Source: Myxococcales bacterium (GTDB taxonomy: Bacteria > Myxococcota_A > Polyangia > Polyangiales > JAFGIB01). Taken from it: a stretch of 58,192 nt of DNA. The stretch spans positions 1 through 58,192 of the forward strand of contig JAPPOR010000171.1 of NCBI GenBank assembly GCA_028817905.1. Direction: 5' to 3'. Position 1 is the stretch's first letter. Every line of letters starts with the position of its first letter. Both the position numbers and the translations under genes were made by a program. Shown one piece after another: positions 1-8,602 of this stretch. Under the pieces are notes generated by a model. That model worked only from the letters and a program-made list of their open reading frames with translations, was not told the DNA's origin and did no database searches.

Positions 1-108
1 TCGACCCCGCAGCTCTTTCGCATCAGTCGAAAATACGGCGAGTATTCCCTCCTTTGCCGAAAGCCCTGCGAAGCCGATCACTTGCGTGAGCATCACGGGC
101 TTCGTCGT
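1..108 (-). repeat. Fold-back dispersed repeat, copy 1 (cut by window edge)
   Basis: Read on the minus strand, this stretch contains the core found again near 31,800 and 49,030: GAGGGAATAC, a five-base loop, GTATTTTCGACTGA, then GCGAAAG. About 44 of 50 core bases match the copy at 49,031-49,081. AATAC/GTATT can pair, and the arm CTTCGCAGGGCTTTCG is the inverse of the CGAAAGCCCTGCGGAG arm seen in the copy after recA. The outer end near 100-108 (GCAC...AAGCCCGTGATGCTC) is a degenerate form of the family's left terminus. The right terminus lies beyond base 1. The element begins about 15 bases after the exbD stop, in the same orientation as exbD. Confidence 0.7.
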
Positions 109-122
109 GCGGGGCGGTGGTG

Positions 123-560
123 TCAGGGGGCGCCGCCCGCCGGCGTGTCTTCGTCCGCGGCGACTGTCGCGATTGCCATCTTGGTCAGGCCGTGCCTCTG
201 GGCCAGGTCCATGACCTGGATCACCCGCCCGTGGGGTACGGCGCGGTCGCCACGGATCATGACCTCGCGGGTCGGGTCGTTTGCAGCGGCCCGCCCGAAC
301 AAGTCCGTCAGTTCGTCCCAGGAAACCGGCGTTTCTCCATGGGCGACTGTCCCGTCCGCCGCAATCGTGATCGCCAGCAGCTCCGTTGGTGCTTCGGTTT
401 CCTTTTCGATTCTGGCTTCTGGCAGGTCCACCTGCATCGATCGTTCGTGGATGAAACTGGTGGTCAGAAGAAAGAAGATCAGCAGCTGGAAGACCACGTC
501 GATGAGCGGCGTGAGCTCGATCCGGACATCGGCTTCCGGTCGTGCCGTGCGGAAGTTCAT
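123..560 (-). CDS. exbD: ExbD/TolR-family biopolymer transport protein
   Basis: This 145-residue protein has the ExbD/TolR plan: a short cytoplasmic N-terminus, one membrane helix at about residues 21-37, and a periplasmic domain. The essential Asp sits in the LTPLIDVVFQLLIFF stretch at residue 21. With ExbB it forms a proton-driven motor that energises TonB-dependent uptake or a Tol-like envelope function. No tonB or tolA is visible here, so the partner is unknown. The start overlaps the exbB stop by four bases (ATGA), which indicates translational coupling. It is the last gene of the trmH-PBP1A-exbB-exbD run. The longer open frame upstream of this ATG is the out-of-frame shadow of exbB. Confidence 0.9.
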   Translation of the reverse strand: MNFRTARPEADVRIELTPLIDVVFQLLIFFLLTTSFIHERSMQVDLPEARIEKETEAPTELLAITIAADGTVAHGETPVSWDELTDLFGRAAANDPTREVMIRGDRAVPHGRVIQVMDLAQRHGLTKMAIATVAADEDTPAGGAP

Positions 561-1207
561 CTGGCTCCCCCGCTGGGATAGGGCTGATATTGAAGCTGGC
601 GTGGATCGGGTCCGGCGATCATGTCGAGCACCAACAGCGCGTGGGCCTCGAGCTCCTGCATGCGGTCGTCGACCTTTGCCATCAGATACCGCCAGCCAAG
701 ATAGGCAGGGATGCCTGTTGTCAAGCCTGCGGCAGTGGTAATCAATGCGCTCCAGATGCCGGAAGCAAGTGCTGCCGGGTCGCCCACGCCACCTCCCACC
801 ACGCCCTGAAACACGCCGATCATGCCCGTTACGGTGCCGAGCAGGCCGAGCAGGGGCTCGATCGTGGCCACCACGCCGACCACGCTGACGTAGCGCGAGA
901 GTTCCGCGTACTCCCGGCGTCCCACTTCTTCCATGCGTTCCTTGATGTCGACTCGGGGGGCGCCCGCGTGGTGCAGCCCCGTCGCCAGGATCCGCTCGAG
1001 GCTGCTTTGCCCCATGGTGCATTCCGCTGCGGCTTCGGGTGCGCGGTACTGCGCGACCAGGGCCCGCACACTGTCGAACGCCTGACGGGGCACCACCCGA
1101 TCTCGCCGGAGCGTCCACAGGCGCGCGACGAACACGGCGAAGCCCGCGATGGAAGCCAGGATGATGGGGATCATCACCGGGCCCCCGCGACTGACCAGCT
1201 CGTACAT
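557..1207 (-). CDS. exbB: MotA/TolQ/ExbB-family proton channel protein
   Basis: This 216-residue inner-membrane protein has the family's three-helix pattern: a helix near the N-terminus (about residues 9-30) and two near residues 110-135 and 150-180 (GVVATIEPLLGLLGTVTGMI and ALITTAAGLTTGIPAYLGWRYL). The LLGLLGTVTGMI segment with its small residues is the TolQ/ExbB signature. It pairs with ExbD to form the proton-conducting stator unit. A good ribosome site (AGGAGG) lies seven bases before the ATG at 1207. The gap to the upstream penicillin-binding protein gene is only 48 bases, so it is probably co-transcribed with cell-wall synthesis. TolQ is the alternative name; absence of other tol genes leaves this open. 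Confidence 0.88.
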   Translation of the reverse strand: MYELVSRGGPVMIPIILASIAGFAVFVARLWTLRRDRVVPRQAFDSVRALVAQYRAPEAAAECTMGQSSLERILATGLHHAGAPRVDIKERMEEVGRREYAELSRYVSVVGVVATIEPLLGLLGTVTGMIGVFQGVVGGGVGDPAALASGIWSALITTAAGLTTGIPAYLGWRYLMAKVDDRMQELEAHALLVLDMIAGPDPRQLQYQPYPSGGAR

Positions 1208-1255
1208 GGAATTCCTCCTAACTCTCGGCCGCTCTCGAGCGTGACCCTTCGGTCT

Positions 1256-3637
1256 CTAGAGTTGCTGCATGATGTAGGCCCGCTCGTCCACGACGTCTGG
1301 GGGAGGTGCGCTCTCCGTCGGCTCGGTGCCCGCCAGGAACACTTCCTCCAGGGCATCTTCCTGGCCTTCATAGGCGAGTTTGCCGGACTTGGGATCGATT
1401 TGGACCCGCACGACGCCGCTTGGCACCGGGAAGTCCACCGGGGGACGGTCTCCAACAGCCGCTTTGACCACGTCCAACCAGATTGGCAGTGCGGTCTTGG
1501 CGCCACTCTCGCCGCGACCCAGTGGCCGGTGGTCGTCGTAGCCGATCCACACGCCAACGACGATCTCTGGCGTGAACCCGACAAACCATGCGTCGCGAGC
1601 CTTGTTGCTCGTTCCGGTCTTACCCGCGGCTGGACGCTTCAGTTTGCGGGCAGCGCGCGCGGTCCCCTCCTGCACCACGCTTTGCAGCATACTCGTCAGC
1701 AGGTAGGCTGCCGCTGGCTGCATGACATCCCGGGGCGGCTCCTGCTCGGGCATGGCGATACGCTCGCCGTCGCCGCGCACGATGGAGCGCACCAGGCGCT
1801 CTCGCTGGTAGCGGCCGCCGGAGGCGAAGGTGGCATAGGCGTTGACCAGCTCGATCGGCCGGACACCACTGGCACCGAGCGAAAGGGCCAGGTCCTCCTC
1901 GAGCTTGGTCTCGATGCCCAAGTCTCGCGCGAACTCCGCGACGCTGGCGGGTGTCAGGTCTGCCGTCACGCGAACCGCTACCAGATTGATCGACTTGGCC
2001 AGACCCTGGCGCAGTCGCACGGCGCCCGCGTAGTTGCGAGTCTCGTAGTTGTCCGGCTTCCACTCGTCGTACACCTCGGGCGCGTCCAGGACGAGGCTCG
2101 CCGGGGTGTACTTTCCGCTATCGAGCGCGAGCCCGTAGGCGATCGGCTTGAACGTGCTACCCGGCTGTCGTACGGCCTGGGTGGCCCGATTGAATCCGTA
2201 GGTTGCCCGATCGCCACCGACCAGGGCCAGCACCTCTCGGCTGCGTGGATCGATGACGACCACTGCCCCCTGGGGGCCGATCTCCAACTTGGCAGGGACT
2301 GGCCCTTTGGTGGGCAGTCGCAGCACAGACGCCCTCACGCGCGCCCCTTTGGGGGCGAACTTGGAGGCGGGCAGCTGCTCTGGGTTGAAGCGCTTGCTGG
2401 CCGAAAGGGACGCCTCGGCCCCGTGTCCTGCCAGGGACAGGCGGATGGTGCCGGTGGCATCGTCCGTGCCCGTTACCACCGCATCGTAGGCCCGCCCTAC
2501 GCGCAACTTGGCGACCTGCTTGGGCCTCTTTGTGCGTTTGCCCGGCTTGCGCAGCGGTCCCACCAGCTCCCTGCGCGCGTCTAATCGCTCCAGACCGCGT
2601 CTCAAGGCGGCGCGTACCTTCGCCTGCAGTGCGAGATCGATCGTGGTCTTGACGGTATACCCGCCGCGTTTGGCAGCTTGTTCTCCGACCGCTTCCAGGA
2701 GAACGCGCTTCGCCTGGCCCACCACTTCGGGCGCACCGCCCTCGACGTTTGCGTCGGCTACCACTTTGACCTTCTCGGTGCGGGCGCCGTCGATCTGCGC
2801 TTCCGTGAGGTCCGGCCAGTACTGAAGGCGCTTTGCCGAGAGCTGGGTCAGAACGTATTGCTGGCGCTGTTTGGCTGCCTGAGGGTGCTTCGCGGGAGAC
2901 AGGCGCGCTGGTGCCTGGGGGATGCCTGCCATCAGACTTGCCTCTGCCAGCGACAACTCGCTGACGTCCTTGCCAAAGTAGTACAAGCTGGCTTCCTGCA
3001 CCCCATAGCGTCCGTGCCCAAAGTAGATGTGGTTGAGGTACAGTCCGAGAATATCGTCCTTGCTCAGCTCCTGCTCCAAGCGGCGCGCCAGGATCAGCTC
3101 GCGCACCTTGCGCTCGATGGTGCGCTCCGGGGTTAGCAGGACGTTCTTGACGATCTGCTGGGTGATCGTGCTCGCGCCCTGCATTGCCCTGCCGCTGATC
3201 GCATCCCGCAATAGGGCCCGCACGATGCCCGCGTAGTCCAGCCCGCGATGACGGTAGAAGTCCGCGTCCTCGGCTGCCAACACAGACAGCACCAGCACCC
3301 GCGGGATGCGTTCCATGGGCACGACGGTCCGGCGTTCCTCGAAGACCTCGTTGAGCACCGCACCGCGCCGGTCCACGATGCGGGTGACCTGCGCCGGTTC
3401 GTAGTCCCGCAGGGCCGCCACCGTGGGCAGGTCGCGGCTGTAGTACGCGAAGACCCCCACCATGGTCAGCAGTCCGGCGGCACCGAGAAAGACCAGGGCC
3501 GTGAGCGTCAGGACCAGCCGCTGGCGGCCGGAGCGCGCTTTCTTGCGTCCGCGTCCGCGTTTGCTGGCTCGCTTGGTTGCCCGGCCTGCCTTGCCGGGAG
3601 GGCGCCGCGAGGGCGTCTTCTTGCGCGCGGTCGTCAT
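1256..3637 (-). CDS. mrcA: Class A penicillin-binding protein (PBP1A type)
   Basis: This 793-residue bifunctional peptidoglycan synthase polymerises glycan strands and cross-links peptides at the outer face of the inner membrane. A Lys/Arg-rich cytoplasmic tail (residues 1-40) precedes one membrane helix (about 41-66). The glycosyltransferase 51 domain carries the catalytic Glu in AAEDADFYRHRG (Glu123) and GASTITQQIVKN (154-165). The transpeptidase domain shows all three penicillin-binding motifs: STFK at 494-497, SIN at 549-551 and KTGT at 673-676. An inserted Lys-rich segment (about 360-450) lies between the two domains, as in PBP1A. Its ATG overlaps the trmH stop by four bases. The length is normal for the family. 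Confidence 0.93.
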   Translation of the reverse strand: MTTARKKTPSRRPPGKAGRATKRASKRGRGRKKARSGRQRLVLTLTALVFLGAAGLLTMVGVFAYYSRDLPTVAALRDYEPAQVTRIVDRRGAVLNEVFEERRTVVPMERIPRVLVLSVLAAEDADFYRHRGLDYAGIVRALLRDAISGRAMQGASTITQQIVKNVLLTPERTIERKVRELILARRLEQELSKDDILGLYLNHIYFGHGRYGVQEASLYYFGKDVSELSLAEASLMAGIPQAPARLSPAKHPQAAKQRQQYVLTQLSAKRLQYWPDLTEAQIDGARTEKVKVVADANVEGGAPEVVGQAKRVLLEAVGEQAAKRGGYTVKTTIDLALQAKVRAALRRGLERLDARRELVGPLRKPGKRTKRPKQVAKLRVGRAYDAVVTGTDDATGTIRLSLAGHGAEASLSASKRFNPEQLPASKFAPKGARVRASVLRLPTKGPVPAKLEIGPQGAVVVIDPRSREVLALVGGDRATYGFNRATQAVRQPGSTFKPIAYGLALDSGKYTPASLVLDAPEVYDEWKPDNYETRNYAGAVRLRQGLAKSINLVAVRVTADLTPASVAEFARDLGIETKLEEDLALSLGASGVRPIELVNAYATFASGGRYQRERLVRSIVRGDGERIAMPEQEPPRDVMQPAAAYLLTSMLQSVVQEGTARAARKLKRPAAGKTGTSNKARDAWFVGFTPEIVVGVWIGYDDHRPLGRGESGAKTALPIWLDVVKAAVGDRPPVDFPVPSGVVRVQIDPKSGKLAYEGQEDALEEVFLAGTEPTESAPPPDVVDERAYIMQQL

Positions 3638-4332
3638 GATCTGCGGCGAAGATACTCGGCAATTATCTCGTCAGCACGGTCCACGGACAACATCATAAAC
3701 CGAGCACGCAGCTCCTGCTGCTCCAGCAGGCTCAGATCTCCGGCTCGATGCTGCGTCGCATGCTGGAGCGTGATCGCGCTCGCCACGGAAACATTGAGGC
3801 TTTCCACGAATCCGCGCATTGGAATCCCATAGCGACCGTCCGCGATTTCGGTGAGTTGGGGGCTCACGCCGGCGTGCTCGTTGCCGAACACCACGGCCAC
3901 CTTGCCCAAATCGGGCAGTTGCGCGGGGGTGACCTCGGCCTCCATCTGGGCGACCAGCAGGCGGTAGCCGGACGCTCGCAGATGCCGGGCGCATGCCTGC
4001 GCGTCCGCGTGCCGCACCAGGTCGAGCCATTGCTCGGTCCCCTGCGCCACGCGGTGGCTGGCCACGAAGGCTTCCGTTCCTTGGATCACGTGGACGTCCT
4101 GGATGCCGAACGCATCGGCCGACCGCAGCACGGCCGCCACGTTGTGGGGATCGATCAGCCCATCCAGGACCGGAACCACCGAGCGCGTGCGCTGGGCGAC
4201 CACCGCATCGATGCGCGCAAGTCGGGCGGGTGTCAGCAGCGGTGACAAGGCATCGATGACCGTTGCGGCCGGGACTGATAGCGCGGGGGGCCCCGATGGG
4301 GCCACGACATCATTCGGATCGTACTTCAGCAC
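3634..4332 (-). CDS. trmH: SpoU/TrmH-family tRNA 2'-O-methyltransferase
   Basis: This 232-residue protein carries the SPOUT methyltransferase signature. Motif 1 is around DPHNVAAVLRSADAFG (residues 62-77), motif 2 is VVFGNEHAGVS, and motif 3 is PMRGFVESLNVSVASAITL, which forms the knotted SAM-binding site. The whole layout, including a short C-terminal helix after the knot, matches TrmH, which methylates the 2'-OH of G18 in tRNA. The start is GTG at 4332 with a weak AGGA-like site. It is the first gene of the operon leading into the penicillin-binding protein. An rRNA substrate (RlmB-like) is possible, but the N-terminal extension typical of RlmB is absent. Confidence 0.87.
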   Translation of the reverse strand: MLKYDPNDVVAPSGPPALSVPAATVIDALSPLLTPARLARIDAVVAQRTRSVVPVLDGLIDPHNVAAVLRSADAFGIQDVHVIQGTEAFVASHRVAQGTEQWLDLVRHADAQACARHLRASGYRLLVAQMEAEVTPAQLPDLGKVAVVFGNEHAGVSPQLTEIADGRYGIPMRGFVESLNVSVASAITLQHATQHRAGDLSLLEQQELRARFMMLSVDRADEIIAEYLRRRS

Positions 4333-4839
4333 GCGGGTTCCTGAGCAGCTTTCGAAAGACCTTCTATCCTCGGTCCGTGGGCAACGAGATGCAACCTGCG
4401 TGGCAGTGTGCGCGCCCCGCCCACGGGTGGTCTGCAGGTGCGTGTCATCGCCAAGCGGGATGCCGGCGGCGAAGCTTGGATGCCCGGGGGTCGGGATGGG
4501 AAGGGGCCCTGCGAAGCCAGGGTGCTCGTGCGTGCCTGCGCGTGGCGGGTCACGCCCCTGAACTGGCCTCCACGGCCCCGCCCGACCCCTGGCTGCCTAC
4601 GGCGGTCGCGTGCGTCGGGGCCGTCGCCGTCCTACGGGCCGGGGCCGAAATCCCCAGGAATGCAGCTGTGGATTCCGAGGGGCCGCCGCTGGCCGGTTTT
4701 GCCAACGGGGCGTCTGCGGAGCGGCGGCTCCGGGCACGGCCCCCCGTTCGGTCTTCGCCGGATCCGGTACCTCTGGATCTGATCGCGGGTAGCGGCTAGT
4801 GTGCACCGGTTGGTGTGGCGCGAACCAGGACGTGGGGCA
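4333..4839. other. Intergenic region between trmH and the GPH transporter
   Basis: This stretch of about 500 bases separates two divergently transcribed genes, so it should hold both promoters. Several frames are open across it, but they are rich in Pro, Arg and Gly, lack ribosome sites and look like open frames of GC-rich non-coding DNA. I found no tRNA-like cloverleaf and no convincing -35/-10 pair. Confidence 0.6.
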
Positions 4840-6339
4840 ATGGCGAGTAACGGCGAACGACGACTAACGATCTTGACGAAGGTGGCATTCGGTATTGGCC
4901 AGATGGCAGAGGGCATCAAGAACGTCGCCTTCTCCATGTTCGTGGTGTTCTACTACAATCAGGTGCTGGGACTGGATCCGGCCCTGGCCGGCCTGGCGGC
5001 CGCCCTGGCTCTCTTTTTTGATGCGATCACAGACCCGCTGGCGGGCGCCCTTTCCGACTCATTCCGCTCCCGTTGGGGGCGGCGCCATCCGTTCATGGTG
5101 GTTTCGTCCGTTCCCTTGGCGGTTACCTTCTTCTTTCTGTTCGCGCCGCCACCGGGCCTTGAAGGGGGCGCCCTGTTCGCTTGGCTGCTGGTCATGGCGA
5201 TTCTCGTGCGCGGGGCGATGACCTTCTATCACGTGCCCCACTTGGCATTGGGTGCAGAGCTCGCCCCCGACTACCGCGATCGGACCACGATCTTCACCTA
5301 CAGCACGATGTTTGGGTTCCTGGGAGGCCTCGGCATGCGCAGCGCAGCCCTTCCGCTGTTCTTTCCAAGCTCCCAAAACGGTTTGCAGAACGCTGAGGCC
5401 TATCCGCGGTTTGCCATGTCGATGGCGATTATCATGATGGTCAGTATTCTCGTGTGTGCGTGGGGAACGCGGAGTGAGATCCCCCACCTGCCACAGGCGA
5501 GCGGGCGACAGCGTTTCTCTTTTAGCCAGATGATTGGGGCTCTATGGGGCCTGCTCGGGTACAAGTCGTTCCGAAGCATCTTCTTGGGGATGGCGACCAC
5601 CACGCTGATCTTCGGCATCGAGATCTTCATGTACACCTACATGGGGAAGTTCTTTTGGGAACTTACCGAAGAGCAGCTCGGGCTTCTGGGCCTGGCCACC
5701 GTCGTCGGCCTTCCTGCTGCCTTCTTCGTGGTTCCCTGGATGACGCGCAGGCTGGACAAGCGCAACGCCCTGGTCTCGGTCGTGGTCATCCTGATCCTGG
5801 CCAGCAACATTCCGATCATCTCGCGGCTTGTCGGGGTCTTTCCGGAAAACGGCTCGCCGATATTGCTTCCCCTGTTGATCGCGTTCCGGCTCGTATTCTC
5901 CGTACTGTCGCCCGCCCTGTACATCCTGCCGCAGTCGATGTTCGCGGACATCGGCGATGAGGTCGCCCTAGCTACGGGCAAACGCCTCGAAGGCGTGATC
6001 TTCTCGGCCCGCTCCCTGATCGGCAAGGGTGTCATCGCCATCGGCACTGCGCTGGGTGGGGTGGCGCTCAAGGTGATCGAATTTCCGGCCAAGGCGGTGC
6101 CCGGCGAGGTCGATCCCAGCGTCGTGTTCAACCTGGGGGTCGTGGAGGGGCCGGCCACGTCAGTGTTTACACTGCTGGGCCTGACCTTCTATATGGCCTA
6201 CCCACTCAATGCGGCGCGCCATGCCGAAATCCAGGCAGCCCTCGAGAAGAAGAAAGCGCACGCTCAGACGTCCGCGGACGCAGAGGGCGAACCGACCATG
6301 ACTGCGCGTACTGAGGTTGCCGCTCTCGACAACGCCTAG
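4840..6339 (+). CDS. GPH-family (MelB-like) cation:sugar symporter
   Basis: This 499-residue MFS-fold transporter has about 12 hydrophobic segments. The N-terminal half holds the GPH/MelB signature: FGIGQMAEGIKNVAFSMF, then ALFFDAITDPLAGALSDS with the acidic pair at the cation site, and SRWGRRHPFM in the cytoplasmic loop 2-3. Members move glycosides, pentosides, hexuronides or related solutes with H+ or Na+ across the inner membrane. The ATG at 4840 follows a GGGG-containing site; a GTG 39 bases upstream is in frame but leaves an untypical N-terminus. It is followed by a convergent acyl-CoA synthetase gene with no sugar-catabolic neighbours, so the substrate cannot be named. Confidence 0.85.
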   Translation: MASNGERRLTILTKVAFGIGQMAEGIKNVAFSMFVVFYYNQVLGLDPALAGLAAALALFFDAITDPLAGALSDSFRSRWGRRHPFMVVSSVPLAVTFFFLFAPPPGLEGGALFAWLLVMAILVRGAMTFYHVPHLALGAELAPDYRDRTTIFTYSTMFGFLGGLGMRSAALPLFFPSSQNGLQNAEAYPRFAMSMAIIMMVSILVCAWGTRSEIPHLPQASGRQRFSFSQMIGALWGLLGYKSFRSIFLGMATTTLIFGIEIFMYTYMGKFFWELTEEQLGLLGLATVVGLPAAFFVVPWMTRRLDKRNALVSVVVILILASNIPIISRLVGVFPENGSPILLPLLIAFRLVFSVLSPALYILPQSMFADIGDEVALATGKRLEGVIFSARSLIGKGVIAIGTALGGVALKVIEFPAKAVPGEVDPSVVFNLGVVEGPATSVFTLLGLTFYMAYPLNAARHAEIQAALEKKKAHAQTSADAEGEPTMTARTEVAALDNA

Positions 6340-6361
6340 CAGGATCCACCACTTCAGGCGT

Positions 6362-8134
6362 TCAAGTCGCCCTGCCGCGCAGCCCAAGCCGATCGACGGC
6401 TGCTTCGCGCAGGGCGCGCTTGTCTAGCTTGGTAGAGGCCAAGCGCGGCAGTTCGTGCCGCTGCAGCCACAGGTGCGCCGGGACCTTGAAGAGCGCTAGC
6501 CGAGAGGCTACGTGGGCACGTAGGTCGTCGGGTGACACCTCGGTTTCCGGCTTGAGCCGCACGCTGGCGGCCAGCGCCTCACCGAGCCGCGCGTCCGGTA
6601 CGCCGTAGACGCCCGCTTCGAGCACCGCCGGATGCTCGTAGAGCGCGTGCTCGACCTCCGGACAGCTGATGTTCTCGCCGCCGCGAATGACGATGTCTTT
6701 GGCACGGCCCGTGATGAACAGGAAGCCCTCGGCGTCGATTCTTCCGAGGTCACCCGTGTACACCCAGCCATTCCGCAGGGTCTCTCCACTCTCGTCGGGG
6801 CGGTTCCAATAGGCCCGCATGTTGGTCACGCTCTTGATGCAGATCTGGCCTTCTTGGTCGGTCGTTAGCGTCCTGTCTTCGTCGTCTACGATCTTCAGAT
6901 CTACCAACGGCCTGGTCGCCTGGCCCACGCTGGCGGGACGCATGACGTACTCCTCCCCCCCGATCGCCGCGCCCACGCTGTTCGTTTCCGTCATCCCGTA
7001 GCCCGTGCTCGGTAAGGCGTTCTTGGCCCGCTTGCGCAACTGCTTGACGTGCTCCGGTGGGCGCGAAGCGCCCCCTGCGCTCAAGCTCATCAAGCTGCTG
7101 GTGTCGCGCTTTTCGAAGTCGGGCGAGTTCACCAACTCCCAGCTCATCGTCGGTACACCATTGAAGTCCGTGACTCGCTCCCGCTCGATAAGCTCCAATG
7201 CTCGCTCGGGGTTCCACTTGTGCATCATCACCAGCTTGCGCCCGCTGCGAAACGCGGGAAGAAACTGGACGTTGCAGCCCGTGACGTGGAACAGGGGAAC
7301 CGTGATGAGCATGGAGCGCTGGGGGAGCTGCAGGGGCCGGCTCTGAAGCGCCTCGGGGCCCTTCTTGAGCCACGCGAGCACCAGCTCGATCAGCTGGGGC
7401 GGCGCTTCGGGCATCGTCAGCAGACGAGAGAACAGCATGAACTCCCAGGCCATCAGCGCACTCACCACCGCTCGGTGGGTGGAGACGACGCCCTTCGGGC
7501 TGCCTGTGGATCCGGAGGTGTACATGATGGTGGCATCGTCGTCGGGGGCCACCTCGCACACAGGGGCCGCATGGGTGCCCTGCAATAGCGACTCGAGCCG
7601 CAACACCCCCTTGGGGGGCTCGCCCTCGGCTCGGGCCACGACTACCTGTAGTGGCAGACCGGTCAGTTCCGTGGACACGCGGTCGAGGCGCTCGGGATCG
7701 ACGACCAGCACCTTGGCGCCGCTGTCGTCTAGTCCGTAGCGTAGTTCGGGGCCTGTCCACCACGCGTTGAGCGGGACGATGACTGCGCCGACCATGGTCG
7801 CGGCCATGTACGTGAAACACCACTCGGGGTAGTTGCGCATCGCGAGGGCCACACGATCGCCTTTCTTGATTCCGAGATCGTGTACGAGGTGGTGGGCCAG
7901 GTTGTGCGCGCGCTGGCGCACCTCCGAGACGTCGTAGCGCTCGTCCTCATAGACGAGCAGCGTCTTTCCGTCGTGCATGGTGCTAAGCGCATAGACCTGC
8001 CCGAGGTTGGTCAATGCGTGTTTGAAGACCCGATACTCGGTTCCGCGGATGGTCTCGGTCGTCAGCGCGTATGGTGAGCTGTCTGTGGACAGCGCGGCGA
8101 CGGCTTGGTCCGGAGTGAAGGTCTGGCCTGTCAT
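6362..8134 (-). CDS. Acyl-CoA synthetase / AMP-dependent ligase
   Basis: This 590-residue ANL-superfamily enzyme activates a carboxylic acid with ATP to an acyl-adenylate and then to the CoA thioester. The P-loop-like motif is TIMYTSGSTGSPKG (about residues 206-219). The adenine motif is STGYGMTETNSVG, and YTGDLGRIDAEGFLFITGR with DIVIRGGENISCPEVE forms the hinge and A8 region. The catalytic Lys is in LASTKLDKRALRE near the C-terminus. The length fits medium- to long-chain fatty acyl-CoA ligases. I chose the ATG at 8134; an in-frame GTG at 8152 is an alternative. Neither start has a strong ribosome site. It is a single gene, and the substrate is unknown. Confidence 0.87.
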   Translation of the reverse strand: MTGQTFTPDQAVAALSTDSSPYALTTETIRGTEYRVFKHALTNLGQVYALSTMHDGKTLLVYEDERYDVSEVRQRAHNLAHHLVHDLGIKKGDRVALAMRNYPEWCFTYMAATMVGAVIVPLNAWWTGPELRYGLDDSGAKVLVVDPERLDRVSTELTGLPLQVVVARAEGEPPKGVLRLESLLQGTHAAPVCEVAPDDDATIMYTSGSTGSPKGVVSTHRAVVSALMAWEFMLFSRLLTMPEAPPQLIELVLAWLKKGPEALQSRPLQLPQRSMLITVPLFHVTGCNVQFLPAFRSGRKLVMMHKWNPERALELIERERVTDFNGVPTMSWELVNSPDFEKRDTSSLMSLSAGGASRPPEHVKQLRKRAKNALPSTGYGMTETNSVGAAIGGEEYVMRPASVGQATRPLVDLKIVDDEDRTLTTDQEGQICIKSVTNMRAYWNRPDESGETLRNGWVYTGDLGRIDAEGFLFITGRAKDIVIRGGENISCPEVEHALYEHPAVLEAGVYGVPDARLGEALAASVRLKPETEVSPDDLRAHVASRLALFKVPAHLWLQRHELPRLASTKLDKRALREAAVDRLGLRGRAT

Positions 8135-8602
8135 AGCCGTACCGAATACCACGGCATGTAGGTTGGAAGAATGCTGACCCGAACATTTCGCCTACCCGCA
8201 TGCATCACGCAGGCCGTCAGGCTCTTGCGGGGTGCTGGGGAAGGATCGGAAAAGTCGTCGGTTTCTCGCAGGAGACGACTACGACCGCGGGGTCGGACGA
8301 TCGAAGTACGCGCGTCGGTGCCAAGAATCTGCCAATGCGTGCCAACAGATGCGCCCGAGATGGGCGATGATTGTCGAGCAGAGGGTTAACGCCGCGACTC
8401 GGTTGCGCAGCCACTTGCTCACTTGCGAGCTCGGACGAGTTCATCGCAGACGGGCCAAGATGCGGGCCAAGATGCGGGCCAAGATGCGGGCCAAGATGCG
8501 GGCCAAGATGCGGGCCAAGATGCGGGCCAAGATGCGGGCCAAGATGCGGGCCAAGATGGGTCCTGGGGGCTGGCATCCTGGCCCATACGTAGCGCCGCGG
8601 CC
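8135..8602. other. Intergenic region holding a minisatellite
   Basis: About 470 bases lie between the acyl-CoA synthetase start and the end of the ECF-operon protein gene; both flanking genes are on the minus strand. The only organised structure is the 12-base tandem array described separately. Because the unit length is a multiple of three, long frames stay open through it on both strands, coding for HLGP, GQDA or MRAK repeats. None has a plausible start, ribosome site or non-repeat domain. Confidence 0.6.
8452..8558. repeat. 12-bp tandem repeat, nine copies
   Basis: The unit GGGCCAAGATGC is repeated nine times head to tail with no mismatches; only the last unit lacks its final C. Starts fall every 12 bases from 8452 to 8548. 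Such perfection implies recent slippage or expansion. It lies about 45 bases after the stop codon of the minus-strand secreted-protein gene, in its 3' region, and upstream of the acyl-CoA synthetase coding direction only in the antisense sense. Confidence 0.97.

Noticed and set aside
542-2584. 680-residue open frame on the plus strand
   Set aside because: It runs antisense to exbB and the penicillin-binding protein gene, whose motifs are complete. It is an open antisense frame caused by GC-rich codon use.
2157-3662. 501-residue minus-strand frame
   Set aside because: Out-of-frame shadow of the penicillin-binding protein, rich in Arg, Gly and Pro, with no domain.
4263-4799. Possible 178-residue gene before the transporter
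   Set aside because: It starts inside trmH antisense, has no ribosome site and only low-complexity composition.
6750-7823. 357-residue frame inside the acyl-CoA synthetase
   Set aside because: Same strand, other frame; Arg/Gly/Pro-rich shadow of a gene with complete motifs.
8452-8558. CRISPR array
   Set aside because: The units are 12 bases and directly adjacent with no spacers; it is a plain tandem repeat.
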